Shown: positions 1 to 6,079, counted from the stretch's first letter. The stretch: DNA of 9,397 nt from Sulfurovum sp. UBA5198 (GCA_002412865.1 DHVW01000014.1:1-9397); one strand, 5' to 3'. Numbers and translations: made by a program. Notes: a model not told the origin generated them from the sequence alone.

Positions 1-2024
1 CTAATGTCGATGACTTAGGAACTTTGACTATCCTAGGAACAGCCGTTGTCGGAACAACTTTGACAACAGCACTTGCCGATCCTGATGGAATCAGCGGTAC
101 ACCAACCTACACATGGTCAGTGGATGGAGTAGAAGTTGTTAATCCAAACGCCGATCAAAGTACATTTACTTTAACCACGGCAGAAGAAGGGAAAACGGTA
201 AGTGTAAGCGTCGCTTATAGTGATCCATTCGGAAGCCACACTCTGAGTGATGCAATTGATTCGGGTAATAACGGCGGAACAACAGTTGGCGGTGTCGATG
301 ACTTAGGAACTTTGACTATCCTAGGAACAGCCGTTGTCGGAACAACTTTGACAACAGCACTTGCCGATCCTGATGGAATCAGCGGTACACCAACCTACAC
401 ATGGTCAGTGGATGGAGTAGCAGTTGTTAATCCAAACGCCGATCAAAGTACATTTACTTTAACCCCGAGCGAAGAGGGAAAAACGGTAAGTGTAAGCGTC
501 ACTTATAGTGATCCATTCGGAAGCCACACCCTGAGTGATGCACTCGATGCGGGTAATAACGGTGGAACAACAGTTGGCGGTGTCATGCATCGACAATCTA
601 CGCTAGTAACCATTGTTGTGGATAGTGCCACCAACGATGGAACTATTTTAGAAAGCGAAAGAACTACGGCTACTCCTAATCTCACATCCATTAAAATTGA
701 GATTCCATCAGATGCACAAGCAGGTGATGTTATTACAGTAAGCAATGAACTAACTGGCAGTGTGATTGCTACATGGACGATAGGTACTAATGCAAATGCT
801 GGTGAGACAAAATATCTTTATGACGCCGTGACGCTACCTACCGGAAGCCAGGAATTGATTATCTCTACTACTATTATTGATAGTGCCGGTCGTCATGGTC
901 CAACAGGTGCTGACAGTGCTATATTAAACCAAGCAGCTGTCGTGAGTGCCAATAACTCTACATTATTAGGGCTTGTTGGTGCAGAGGCGTTGGGCGTGCT
1001 TGATATTTCAAATCAGGCAGTATTTGCGATGGATGTTAACAATAATATCGAAACGGTTACGGTGACATACTCATCTTTGGTAAATTTGAGTACATATCAG
1101 CTCGCGGTTTCCAATGTGTTGGCAGCAGAGTTAGGATTGACCATATCGATTGTTAATAATGCAGGACTTTTGGGATTGTTGGCGGCTTCATCGGTGATTA
1201 CGATTACTGCTACCGATGGCGGTGCGATGGATAATCAAAAACTTAATGAGTTGTTAACTACGATACATTTTGAAAATACTACTCTAGATGTTGGTGTGGG
1301 GGATACATTGAGTATTACTGCGACTGATGCGGATGGATTATCAGCTACTGATAGTAGTAGTGATTTGCTCAATATTGGCTTGCTTGCAGCACAAGGGACA
1401 AACTCCGGTATCCAAGAAGGCACTTCTGGAAATGACGGTTTGGTCGGTACAGCCAATAGCGATAGACTCTATGGCTATGCAGGTGATGATACACTATCTG
1501 GAGATACAGGTAATGATTTGCTCCGTGGCGGTGCGGGAATAGACACTCTCAATGGTGGGGATGGTAATGATATTCTCATCGGAGGTGCAGGTCATGATAT
1601 TCTCAACGGTGGCAATGGGGATGATGTGCTGTATGTTGATTATAGTAACGAATTAAGCAATGATAGTGATAAAATAAATGGAGGAGCAGGTTTTGATACG
1701 CTGTATATTAGCGGTGGAAATGTAGGGTTTAATATAAATACTCTTTACTTCATTGACCCCACAGCAATAAGCGGTATTGAAAAAATCGATATCACAGGTA
1801 CTGGCATTAACGGTCTTGAACTTTCATATGCAAATCTACTCAATCTGAGTGATACAAGCGATATTTTGTATGTTACCGGAAATGAAGAAGACAATGTTAC
1901 GCTTACGGATACTGAAGCATTTAGAGGATCAGCTACCGTAGATGGAGTTGTCTATAATACCTATGATATAGGTGGAACAAGTGCTGCTGATATTTGGGTA
2001 CAACAAGATATTCGGGTGATTTAA
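1..2024 (+). CDS. Type I-secreted RTX adhesin, C-terminal part (5' end outside window)
   Basis: The frame is open from base 3 to a TAA at 2022-2024. The beginning lies upstream, so no start is assigned. In order it holds two near-identical 96-residue repeats (bases 6-581), a different Ig-like segment (about 585-930), a segment containing LGLVGAEALGVLDIS and ITATDGG (about 950-1400) of a kind I associate with LapA-like adhesins, glycine- and aspartate-rich RTX nonapeptides (1419-1712), and a C-terminal stretch (about 1735-2021) with GIEKIDITGTG and LLNLSDTSD. Families with this order are very large surface adhesins or biofilm proteins. A type I (ABC/MFP/TolC) apparatus exports them using an uncleaved C-terminal signal, and calcium folds the RTX block outside the cell. 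No transporter gene is visible here. The class is clear; the bound target and true length cannot be seen. Confidence 0.85.
   Translation, partial: NVDDLGTLTILGTAVVGTTLTTALADPDGISGTPTYTWSVDGVEVVNPNADQSTFTLTTAEEGKTVSVSVAYSDPFGSHTLSDAIDSGNNGGTTVGGVDDLGTLTILGTAVVGTTLTTALADPDGISGTPTYTWSVDGVAVVNPNADQSTFTLTPSEEGKTVSVSVTYSDPFGSHTLSDALDAGNNGGTTVGGVMHRQSTLVTIVVDSATNDGTILESERTTATPNLTSIKIEIPSDAQAGDVITVSNELTGSVIATWTIGTNANAGETKYLYDAVTLPTGSQELIISTTIIDSAGRHGPTGADSAILNQAAVVSANNSTLLGLVGAEALGVLDISNQAVFAMDVNNNIETVTVTYSSLVNLSTYQLAVSNVLAAELGLTISIVNNAGLLGLLAASSVITITATDGGAMDNQKLNELLTTIHFENTTLDVGVGDTLSITATDADGLSATDSSSDLLNIGLLAAQGTNSGIQEGTSGNDGLVGTANSDRLYGYAGDDTLSGDTGNDLLRGGAGIDTLNGGDGNDILIGGAGHDILNGGNGDDVLYVDYSNELSNDSDKINGGAGFDTLYISGGNVGFNINTLYFIDPTAISGIEKIDITGTGINGLELSYANLLNLSDTSDILYVTGNEEDNVTLTDTEAFRGSATVDGVVYNTYDIGGTSAADIWVQQDIRVI
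6..581 (+). repeat. Two tandem 288-bp units (96 residues each) in the adhesin gene
   Basis: Unit 1 is 6-293 and unit 2 is 294-581. I count about 13 mismatches in 288 bases (roughly 95% identity) and no indels. Each unit encodes an Ig-like module of the type GTAVVGTTLT...DPDG...YTWSVDG...GKTVSVSV.YSD, familiar from giant type I-secreted adhesins. More than half of the differences lie in one patch (TTAEEGK against TPSEEGK); the rest are scattered. The array probably continues upstream of the window, although the five bases before unit 1 differ from the usual unit junction. Confidence 0.95.
1419..1712 (+). other. RTX calcium-binding nonapeptide block
   Basis: Within the adhesin, GTSGNDGLVG is followed by consecutive GGxGxDxLx-type repeats (YAGDDTLSG, DTGNDLLRG, GAGIDTLNG, GDGNDILIG, GAGHDILNG, GNGDDVLYV). 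After a short interruption there is a last one, GAGFDTLYI. These are hemolysin-type repeats that form a parallel beta-roll binding calcium between turns. The first repeats deviate from consensus (SDRLYGYAGDD). The block marks the C-terminal export region of a type I secretion substrate. Confidence 0.9.
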
Positions 2025-2033
2025 TTCATCTAT

Positions 2034-2100
2034 GTTTGCCCTGAACTAGTTTCAGGGTTTAATGTGGTCTAAAGAGATTCTGAAACTAGTTCAGAATGAC
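2034..2100. repeat. REP/MITE-like element with two hairpins; first hairpin may end the adhesin mRNA
   Basis: Two hairpins lie in inverted relation. The first, CCCTGAA/TTCAGGG, is at 2039-2057 with a 5-base loop. The second, ATTCTGAA-ACTAG-TTCAGAAT, is at 2077-2097 and is followed by GAC. The CTAG loop is shared and the outer ends are roughly complementary, so the unit resembles a small palindromic mobile repeat. The first hairpin begins 15 bases after the adhesin stop and is followed by TTT, so it could act as a weak terminator. The dual role is an inference. Confidence 0.6.
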
Positions 2101-2129
2101 GAGAAATAAATCAGAAATGACAAACCACC

Positions 2130-2222
2130 GTCATTCCTGCGAAGGCAGGAGTCCAGTGCCAATAGAGCATTGATTTTTAAGTCATGTCATAAATTATAGA
2201 TACCTGCCTACGCAGGTATGAC
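2130..2222. repeat. Palindromic MITE-like element, copy 1
   Basis: This 93-bp element has imperfect 20-bp terminal inverted repeats (GTCATTCCTGCG... and ...CGCAGGTATGAC, two mismatches). Each end can form its own small hairpin: CCTGC-GAAG-GCAGG on the left and ATACCTGC-CTAC-GCAGGTAT on the right. The centre is AT-rich and has no coding capacity. A second copy lies at 2860-2953 in the same orientation, with about nine differences. The end sequence resembles widespread bacterial intergenic repeats of the CCTGCGAAGGCAGG type. Confidence 0.85.
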
Positions 2223-2278
2223 TAGAAGTAAATCATTCAAAGTTAGTATAGAATCTAAAAAATAATTTGGAAATAACC

Positions 2279-2530
2279 CTAATACACCTCTTTGCGATGG
2301 GCGATTTTTGAGACTAGCATTAGATTATTCTCTTGATAAAATATCACTCTATAATCTCCAATCCTAAGTCTATAAGCCCCATCAAATGGTGTTTTTAGCT
2401 TTTTGATTTTGGTTGGCATAGGAGTAGTGGCGAACTCCTCGATACCATCTAATATTTTTATAGCTATTGATGGATTTAGTTTTTGGAGTTGCTTTAGAGC
2501 CTTTGGGTCATACTCAATATCATAAGCCAA
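2279..2530 (-). CDS. RelE/ParE-family toxin of a type II toxin-antitoxin pair
   Basis: At 83 residues this is a typical length for the RelE/ParE fold. The N-terminus (YDIEYDPKALKQLQKL) matches the family pattern of an opening strand followed by a helix. The C-terminal half carries the hallmark YRLRIGDYRVIF (residues 53-64) and ends in HRKEVY (78-83), the basic and aromatic positions used by RelE-type ribosome-dependent mRNases. Family members cut mRNA in the ribosomal A site or, for ParE, poison gyrase; the YRLRxGDYRV...HRxxxY layout favours the RelE side. The only early start is a TTG at 2528-2530, because an in-frame stop lies four codons upstream. The start overlaps the end of the antitoxin gene by 11 bases, which suggests translational coupling. 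The exact target is not determined. Confidence 0.88.
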   Translation of the reverse strand: MAYDIEYDPKALKQLQKLNPSIAIKILDGIEEFATTPMPTKIKKLKTPFDGAYRLRIGDYRVIFYQENNLMLVSKIAHRKEVY

Positions 2531-2735
2531 GTGATTTTCTCACATCACTATGTTTGATTGTTTGTAATGTTCCCATTTTGTAATCTTGTACAGTTTTCGT
2601 AACTGCATTTATATCGAAATAATCTTGTAGAGCTTCTCTGATGACTTGAGTTTTTTTCTTTCCACTTTGCACGGAAAAATCACAAATCTCTTCAATAAGG
2701 CTCTCTTCAAGTGTAATAGTCATTTTTTTTGTCAT
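2520..2735 (-). CDS. Ribbon-helix-helix antitoxin partner of the RelE/ParE toxin
   Basis: The product has 71 residues. An N-terminal strand (MTITLEESL) and two helices (about residues 11-24 and 28-40, SGKKKTQVIREALQDYF) are typical of CopG/RHH DNA-binding antitoxins. The charged tail (about 41-71) would wrap the toxin. I place the start at the ATG at 2733-2735 because AGAGG lies five bases upstream of it. A longer reading from 2768 would add 11 residues encoded by the operator-like repeats and leader and is unlikely. The antitoxin comes first in the operon and overlaps the toxin gene by 11 bases. In such pairs the antitoxin neutralises the toxin and represses its own promoter; the tandem repeats at 2751-2770 are a candidate operator. 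Confidence 0.85.
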   Translation of the reverse strand: MTKKMTITLEESLIEEICDFSVQSGKKKTQVIREALQDYFDINAVTKTVQDYKMGTLQTIKHSDVRKSLGL

Positions 2736-2750
2736 TTTCACCTCTTTATA

Positions 2751-2787
2751 TTTACCATACTTTACCATATAATAAAAGAAATGTCAA
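2751..2787 (-). promoter_or_regulatory. Toxin-antitoxin promoter with tandem 10-bp operator-like repeats
   Basis: On the minus strand a perfect TTGACA (2787-2782) is followed after 17 bases by TAAAGT (2764-2759, four of six matches to TATAAT). Two direct repeats of TATGGTAAA (2769-2761 and 2759-2751), spaced one helical turn apart, cover the -10. RHH antitoxins commonly bind short tandem sites at this spacing, so autorepression is plausible. The promoter call rests on motif match only. Confidence 0.5.
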
Positions 2788-2817
2788 ATTTCGTAGAACT
2801 ATAGTAAAGCTTACTGG

Positions 2818-2840
2818 ATTCCGTATCAGGTACGGAATGA
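2818..2840. repeat. Short palindromic REP-like hairpin
   Basis: ATTCCGTA (2818-2825), a five-base loop, and TACGGAAT (2831-2838) form a perfect 8-bp stem followed by GA. It differs in sequence from the neighbouring repeats but shares the GGAATGAC-type flank with them. It lies upstream of the toxin-antitoxin promoter, between it and the second MITE-like copy. Confidence 0.6.
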
Positions 2841-2859
2841 CGAACCAAAAGAGAATTTT

Positions 2860-2953
2860 GTCGTTCCTGCGAAGGCAGGAGTCTAGTATCAATGGAGCAT
2901 TGGTTTTTTAAGTCATGTCATAAATTATGGATACATGCCTACGCAGGTATGAC
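2860..2953. repeat. Palindromic MITE-like element, copy 2
   Basis: This 94-bp copy is the direct-oriented partner of the element at 2130-2222. It has the same terminal inverted repeats, the same AT-rich core (AAGTCATGTCATAAATTAT) and about nine differences. It ends 23 bases past the htpX stop, so its hairpins could also affect the 3' end of the htpX transcript. With copy 1 it brackets the toxin-antitoxin genes. Confidence 0.85.
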
Positions 2954-2976
2954 GACGAAAATTAGCACTTATCGGT

Positions 2977-3810
2977 TTACTTCAACGCCTCAAGTCTCTC
3001 TATTCTCTGTTCAGTAGTCGGGTGAGTGCTAAATAGTTGTTTCATAGAACCACCCATGCCCAAAAATGGATTTATGATAAACATATGTGCATTTTGCTCT
3101 TGAGCTCCGTGCAATACACCACCTCTGGCATAATGGTCTAGCTTACTAAGTCCACTTTGTAGCCACTCAGGGTGTCCTGTAATCTTTGCAGCCCCTTCAT
3201 CGGCCATAAACTCACGGTTACGACTAATAGTCATCTGCACTATACTAGCAGCCATAGGCATTAGAATCATCATTGCCATCATTACTATTGGATTTGGTCT
3301 ATTCTCACTGTTGCTATTGCCAAAGAACATTCCAAAGTTTGCAAGCATAGCAATAGCTCCAGCGATAGTGGCTGCAACTGTACCTATGAGCATATCGTAA
3401 TGTTTGACATGACTAAGCTCATGAGCGATAACAGCTTCTACTTCATTTGGTTCAAGTAGTTCCAAAAGCCCCTCGGTAACAGCAACAGCGGCGTGATTGT
3501 AGTCTCTGCCTGTGGCAAAAGCATTTGGAGTTTGATCTGGAATTATATAAAGTGCAGGCATAGGAATGCCAGCCTTTTGCGTAAGTTTTTCTACCATATC
3601 AAAAAGACCAGTAGCGTGACCTCTGTCGATTGGAGTGGCGTTGTAGTGTTTTAGCACTTGTGTGTCACTATAATAATAGGCATAAAAATTCATACCAATA
3701 GCCACTAGAAATGCTATCATCATACCATTCCGACCACCAATCATGCTACCAAACCATATAAATATTAGAGTCAAGCCAATCATCAAAAAATAAGTCTTAA
3801 ATTTTTCCAT
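2977..3810 (-). CDS. htpX: HtpX-family membrane zinc metalloprotease (M48B)
   Basis: The 277-residue length is normal for HtpX. Two membrane segments lie near the N-terminus (about 6-25 and 27-47) and hydrophobic segments at about 140-162 and 174-194. The zinc-binding HELSH motif is H130-E131-L132-S133-H134. The third ligand is probably E200 in SRNREFMAD (195-204). The C-terminal STHPTTEQRIERLEAL is characteristic. HtpX degrades damaged or misfolded inner-membrane proteins on the cytoplasmic side and backs up FtsH in membrane quality control. The ATG at 3808-3810 has an AAAGGA ribosome site seven bases upstream. The gene lies 54 bases downstream of the U32 gene on the same strand but has its own likely promoter in that gap. 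Confidence 0.95.
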   Translation of the reverse strand: MEKFKTYFLMIGLTLIFIWFGSMIGGRNGMMIAFLVAIGMNFYAYYYSDTQVLKHYNATPIDRGHATGLFDMVEKLTQKAGIPMPALYIIPDQTPNAFATGRDYNHAAVAVTEGLLELLEPNEVEAVIAHELSHVKHYDMLIGTVAATIAGAIAMLANFGMFFGNSNSENRPNPIVMMAMMILMPMAASIVQMTISRNREFMADEGAAKITGHPEWLQSGLSKLDHYARGGVLHGAQEQNAHMFIINPFLGMGGSMKQLFSTHPTTEQRIERLEALK

Positions 3811-3843
3811 TTTGTAATCCTTTTTACAATAAATACGATTGGA

Positions 3844-3852
3844 ATTATACCA
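3844..3852 (-). promoter_or_regulatory. Extended -10 promoter of htpX
   Basis: On the minus strand TGG-TATAAT (3852-3844) is an extended -10 with a perfect hexamer. Transcription would begin about 27 bases before the htpX ATG, upstream of the AAAGGA ribosome site. No good -35 is seen (CAAGCT at the expected place). It lies in the gap after the U32 stop codon, so htpX need not depend on read-through. Confidence 0.6.
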
Positions 3853-3864
3853 AAAATTTATCTA

Positions 3865-5181
3865 TTAGCTTGGACAGCCGCCAATCTCTTCAAGTCCTTT
3901 GTTTAGCAGTGCTTCATCTATGCCTCTGCGTAAAATTGCGTAGCTAGGTAGTGTAGTTGGTAGTACAATATCTCTCTCATCTCCACTATGAATAGAGTCA
4001 AATTCTCGCCCCCCAGTGGAGATAATTTTTTTGATAGTGAGCCAATATGAGCCATTTTCAAGCGTGATTGTGCCGTATTCGTTGTCTATTTCTTCTACTG
4101 TTGCACCTACTGGTAAGACTATTTCTAATTTATCGCCTATGCTTGTTTTATCTTTGCATTTCCATGTTTTGCCATCCAAATTTACTAATGCTGCTACTTG
4201 ATGAGAGCCGTATTGGATAGTGAAGTCATGCGATTGCGTGTCGTTTCGCTCAAATGGTCTACTAATGAGATATGCGTCTGTAAAGCCTCTATTTTGCGTG
4301 GTATTTAGCTCGTCTTGGTATCTTTGTGCCACAAAATCATTTGCGTAATAATCATCAATAGCGTGACGATAAGCCTTTGTCACCACTCCAGCGTAGTAGG
4401 GCGATTTGGTACGACCTTCTATTTTAAGGCTATCTATAACGCCACTTTTGATTATCTCATCTATGTGCGATGCCATATTCATATCTTTTGCGTTCATGAT
4501 ATATGTGCCTACACCTTCTTCTTCATCTAGTCTAAAAGTTGTATTGGTTTCAGGATTATGAGCGAATATTTCGTATGGAAATCTGCAATCATTCGCACAG
4601 CTTCCACGATTTGGCACCCGCCCCATCTGAAGAGCAGAGATGAGACATCTACCACTATACGCAAAACACATAGAACCATGCACAAAAACTTCTATCTCAA
4701 GCTCAGGGATAGCCGTTTTGATAGCCTCACAATCTTTTAGACTTATTTCTCTAGCTGCGATTATCCGCTTCACGCCCATATCGTAGTACACTTGTGCATC
4801 AAGAGAGTTCATTACATTGGCTTGAGTAGATAGATGTATAGGGATATTTGGAGCGATTGTGTGTGCCATTTTGACAATTCCAGGACTCGCCACAATGAGG
4901 GCGTCAGGAGCTAGCTCGCTCATCTGAGCTATATGCCTCTCGTAGAGTTTTATTTGTGAATTAAATGGAAAGCTATTGATGGTTACATATACTTTTTTAC
5001 CAAGTGAGTGTGCGTAATCAATCCCATCTTTGAAGCTCTCCATGTCAAATTCTTTGCCAGAGCGAATACGAAGCGAAAAGCTACTAACCCCTCCATAAAC
5101 AGCGTCAGCACCATACCCTAGGGCTATTTTGAGTTTTTCTAAGTTCCCAGCAGGTGCTAGAAGTTCTACTTTTGTTTGCAT
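3865..5181 (-). CDS. trhP: Peptidase U32-family protein, probable tRNA U34 hydroxylase (TrhP/YegQ-like)
   Basis: At 438 residues it is close to E. coli YegQ/TrhP and much shorter than RlhA (YdcP). The N-terminal VELLAPAGNLEKLKIALGYG (5-24) begins the TIM-barrel-like U32 domain. The U32 signature is complete: EVFVHGSMCFAYSGRCLIS at 164-182, then C195 and C199, giving four cysteines (C172, C179, C195, C199) that match the iron-sulfur cluster site of the family. Despite the peptidase name, characterised bacterial relatives are RNA hydroxylases. TrhP makes 5-hydroxyuridine at tRNA position 34 using prephenate-derived chemistry, the first step to cmo5U/mcmo5U. RlhA modifies 23S rRNA C2501. Other U32 members act in ubiquinone synthesis (UbiU/V), so the exact role is inferred from length and architecture. 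It lies downstream of the tRNA array on the same strand. The ATG at 5179-5181 has only a weak ribosome site. Confidence 0.75.
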   Translation of the reverse strand: MQTKVELLAPAGNLEKLKIALGYGADAVYGGVSSFSLRIRSGKEFDMESFKDGIDYAHSLGKKVYVTINSFPFNSQIKLYERHIAQMSELAPDALIVASPGIVKMAHTIAPNIPIHLSTQANVMNSLDAQVYYDMGVKRIIAAREISLKDCEAIKTAIPELEIEVFVHGSMCFAYSGRCLISALQMGRVPNRGSCANDCRFPYEIFAHNPETNTTFRLDEEEGVGTYIMNAKDMNMASHIDEIIKSGVIDSLKIEGRTKSPYYAGVVTKAYRHAIDDYYANDFVAQRYQDELNTTQNRGFTDAYLISRPFERNDTQSHDFTIQYGSHQVAALVNLDGKTWKCKDKTSIGDKLEIVLPVGATVEEIDNEYGTITLENGSYWLTIKKIISTGGREFDSIHSGDERDIVLPTTLPSYAILRRGIDEALLNKGLEEIGGCPS

Positions 5182-5212
5182 TATTTATCTTTAGTTTTTA
5201 TATTATTACCGC

Positions 5213-5464
5213 ACCAAGTAAATACCTTAATTTTGATACAATTATTTTGTGCATAATTAAGGCAAAACTTTGAGAGCATAGCCTAAGCTACGCTAAGAAG
5301 TTTTAACGATGAGTATGTGTAAAAGCATTGTACCTTTCAGGGGGCATGATAGATAATAATCTTTGAATAATAAAAGTCTCGAATTACCTATGGGTAGTCC
5401 TTTAACTTTTTTCATCCAAATCTTACCACCTTTGATGCTCTCAAAACTAAGGTATTTACTTGGT
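5213..5464. repeat. Long inverted repeat bracketing a degenerate region
   Basis: The left arm 5213-5236 and right arm 5441-5464 are inverted copies matching at 23 of 24 bases (core ACCAAGTAAATACCTTA perfect). The right arm continues inward as ATGCTC. On the left the matching TTTGAGAGCAT appears displaced at 5269-5279, as if about 35 bp had been inserted with TTTGA on both sides. Read outward-in, both arms can encode a similar peptide (PSKYLNFDTI and PSKYLSFESI). The 363 bases from 5182 to 5544 hold no intact gene: only this repeat, the remnant below, and AT-rich sequence before the tRNA array. Confidence 0.7.
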
Positions 5465-5487
5465 TTGGTGATATAGATATATAACAT
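5293..5487 (-). pseudogene. Possible remnant of an AAA-ATPase-like/PD-(D/E)XK family gene start
   Basis: An open frame of 64 codons contains MKKVKGLPIGNS (start ATG at about 5416-5414). This resembles the N-terminus of the AAA-ATPase-like family (Pfam AAA-ATPase_like with DUF1703-type nuclease), whose members open with MKKLPIGxxDF and continue to a YVDKT motif. Here the match stops after LPIG. Skipping one base after the glycine codon gives IRDF in the next frame, close to the family pattern, but that frame soon hits a stop and no YVDKT follows. It therefore looks like a truncated, frameshifted scrap rather than a working gene. It lies partly inside the inverted repeat. The match is short and from memory, so a chance resemblance is possible. 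Confidence 0.35.
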
Positions 5488-5544
5488 AATTAGACTAAAA
5501 TAATAGTGAGGTTTATAAGAATAAATGTGAGATTTGATTTGAAG

Positions 5545-5621
5545 TGGCGCGGTGGACGAGGCTCGAACTCGCGACCCCCTGCGTGACAGGCAGGTAATCT
5601 AACCAACTGATCTACCACCGC
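5545..5621 (-). tRNA. tRNA-Asp (GUC), second copy
   Basis: This 77-base cloverleaf has acceptor GCGGTGG pairing with CCACCGC, discriminator G and an encoded CCA. Anticodon stem CCTGC/GCAGG holds loop CTGTCAC, and the T arm is GCGAG-TTCGAGC-CTCGT. It is identical to the copy at 5962-6038. It is the last gene of the array, and I see no clear terminator after it. Confidence 0.96.
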
Positions 5622-5681
5622 ACCGAAAAATTATTTAATATTCATTATTGCGTTATGCAAATTGATGATTTTAAATTGTAA

Positions 5682-5757
5682 TGGTGGTCCCTACAAGACT
5701 CGAACTTGTGACATCTACCTTGTAAGGGTAGCGCTCTACCAACTGAGCTAAGAGACC
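5682..5757 (-). tRNA. tRNA-Val (UAC), second copy
   Basis: This 76-base tRNA has acceptor GGTCTCT/AGGGACC (one G-U pair), discriminator A and an encoded CCA. Anticodon stem CTACC/GGTAG has loop CTTACAA. It is identical to the copy at 6080-6155. U34-bearing tRNA-Val is a typical substrate of the ho5U/cmo5U pathway to which the nearby U32 gene may belong. Confidence 0.97.
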
Positions 5758-5770
5758 ATTAATGTTTTTG

Positions 5771-5846
5771 TGGCGACCCTTAGAGGATTTGAACCTCTGT
5801 GTCTGCGTTGAAAACGCAACATCCTTGGCCACTAGATGAAAGGGTC
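5771..5846 (-). tRNA. tRNA-Glu (UUC)
   Basis: This 76-base tRNA has acceptor GACCCTT/AAGGGTC, discriminator G and an encoded CCA. The anticodon stem TTGCG/CGCAG (with one T-G pair) has loop TTTTCAA, giving TTC. The T arm is AGAGG-TTCAAAT-CCTCT. It is the only single-copy tRNA of the array and lies 13 bases before tRNA-Val. Confidence 0.95.
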
Positions 5847-5871
5847 ATCTAGTCCAAACAGTCATAAATAA

Positions 5872-5947
5872 TGGTGTCCCCTCTAGGATTCGAACCTAGG
5901 ACCCATTCATTAAAAGTGAATTGCTCTACCAACTGAGCTAAGGAGAC
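5872..5947 (-). tRNA. tRNA-Lys (UUU), second copy
   Basis: This 76-base tRNA has acceptor GTCTCCT/AGGGGAC, discriminator A and an encoded CCA. Anticodon stem ATTCA/TGAAT has loop CTTTTAA. It differs from the copy at 6210-6285 by one base (T instead of C at position 47, in the variable loop). It lies 14 bases after the first tRNA-Asp. Confidence 0.97.
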
Positions 5948-5961
5948 AACAATAATAAACA

Positions 5962-6038
5962 TGGCGCGGTGGACGAGGCTCGAACTCGCGACCCCCTGCG
6001 TGACAGGCAGGTAATCTAACCAACTGATCTACCACCGC
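5962..6038 (-). tRNA. tRNA-Asp (GUC), first copy
   Basis: This 77-base gene is identical to the tRNA-Asp at 5545-5621. The eight bases before it (plus-strand ACCGAAAA at 6039-6046) are also shared with the other copy; further upstream the spacers differ. Confidence 0.96.
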
Positions 6039-6059
6039 ACCGAAAATCTAAATCTTTTA

Positions 6060-6077
6060 AATAACAAATTTGTTATT
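6060..6077. other. Perfect 18-bp AT-rich palindrome between tRNA-Val and tRNA-Asp
   Basis: AATAACAAATTTGTTATT is a perfect self-complementary sequence in the 41-base spacer between the first tRNA-Val and the first tRNA-Asp. It is absent from the matching spacer at 5622-5681. In the precursor RNA it could form a weak hairpin. No T-run follows it in the direction of transcription, so it does not look like a terminator. Confidence 0.5.
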
Positions 6078-6079
6078 CA

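Noticed and set aside
582..590. ATGCAT at the end of the second adhesin repeat as a possible start or insertion scar
   Set aside because: The frame is open across it and continues into Ig-like sequence; no target duplication or ribosome site supports either idea.
503..745. Minus-strand open frame of 80 codons opposite the adhesin repeats
   Set aside because: It lies antisense to a clearly coding frame with strong RTX/Ig-like protein features; its composition mirrors the repeat, and no ribosome site or family match is apparent.
1235..1542. Short frames on both strands inside the RTX block
   Set aside because: They are shadows of the adhesin reading frame produced by its repetitive codons.
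2729..2911. Plus-strand 60-codon frame crossing the toxin-antitoxin promoter and the second palindromic element
   Set aside because: It is made of promoter, hairpin and repeat sequence; its peptide reads through the repeat and has no recognisable domain.
2034..2953. CRISPR array
   Set aside because: The repeats are palindromic mobile-type elements at irregular spacing with no regular spacer series, and no cas gene is seen.
4016..4740. Three plus-strand frames opposite the U32 gene
   Set aside because: They are antisense shadows of a well-supported gene with intact catalytic and cysteine motifs.
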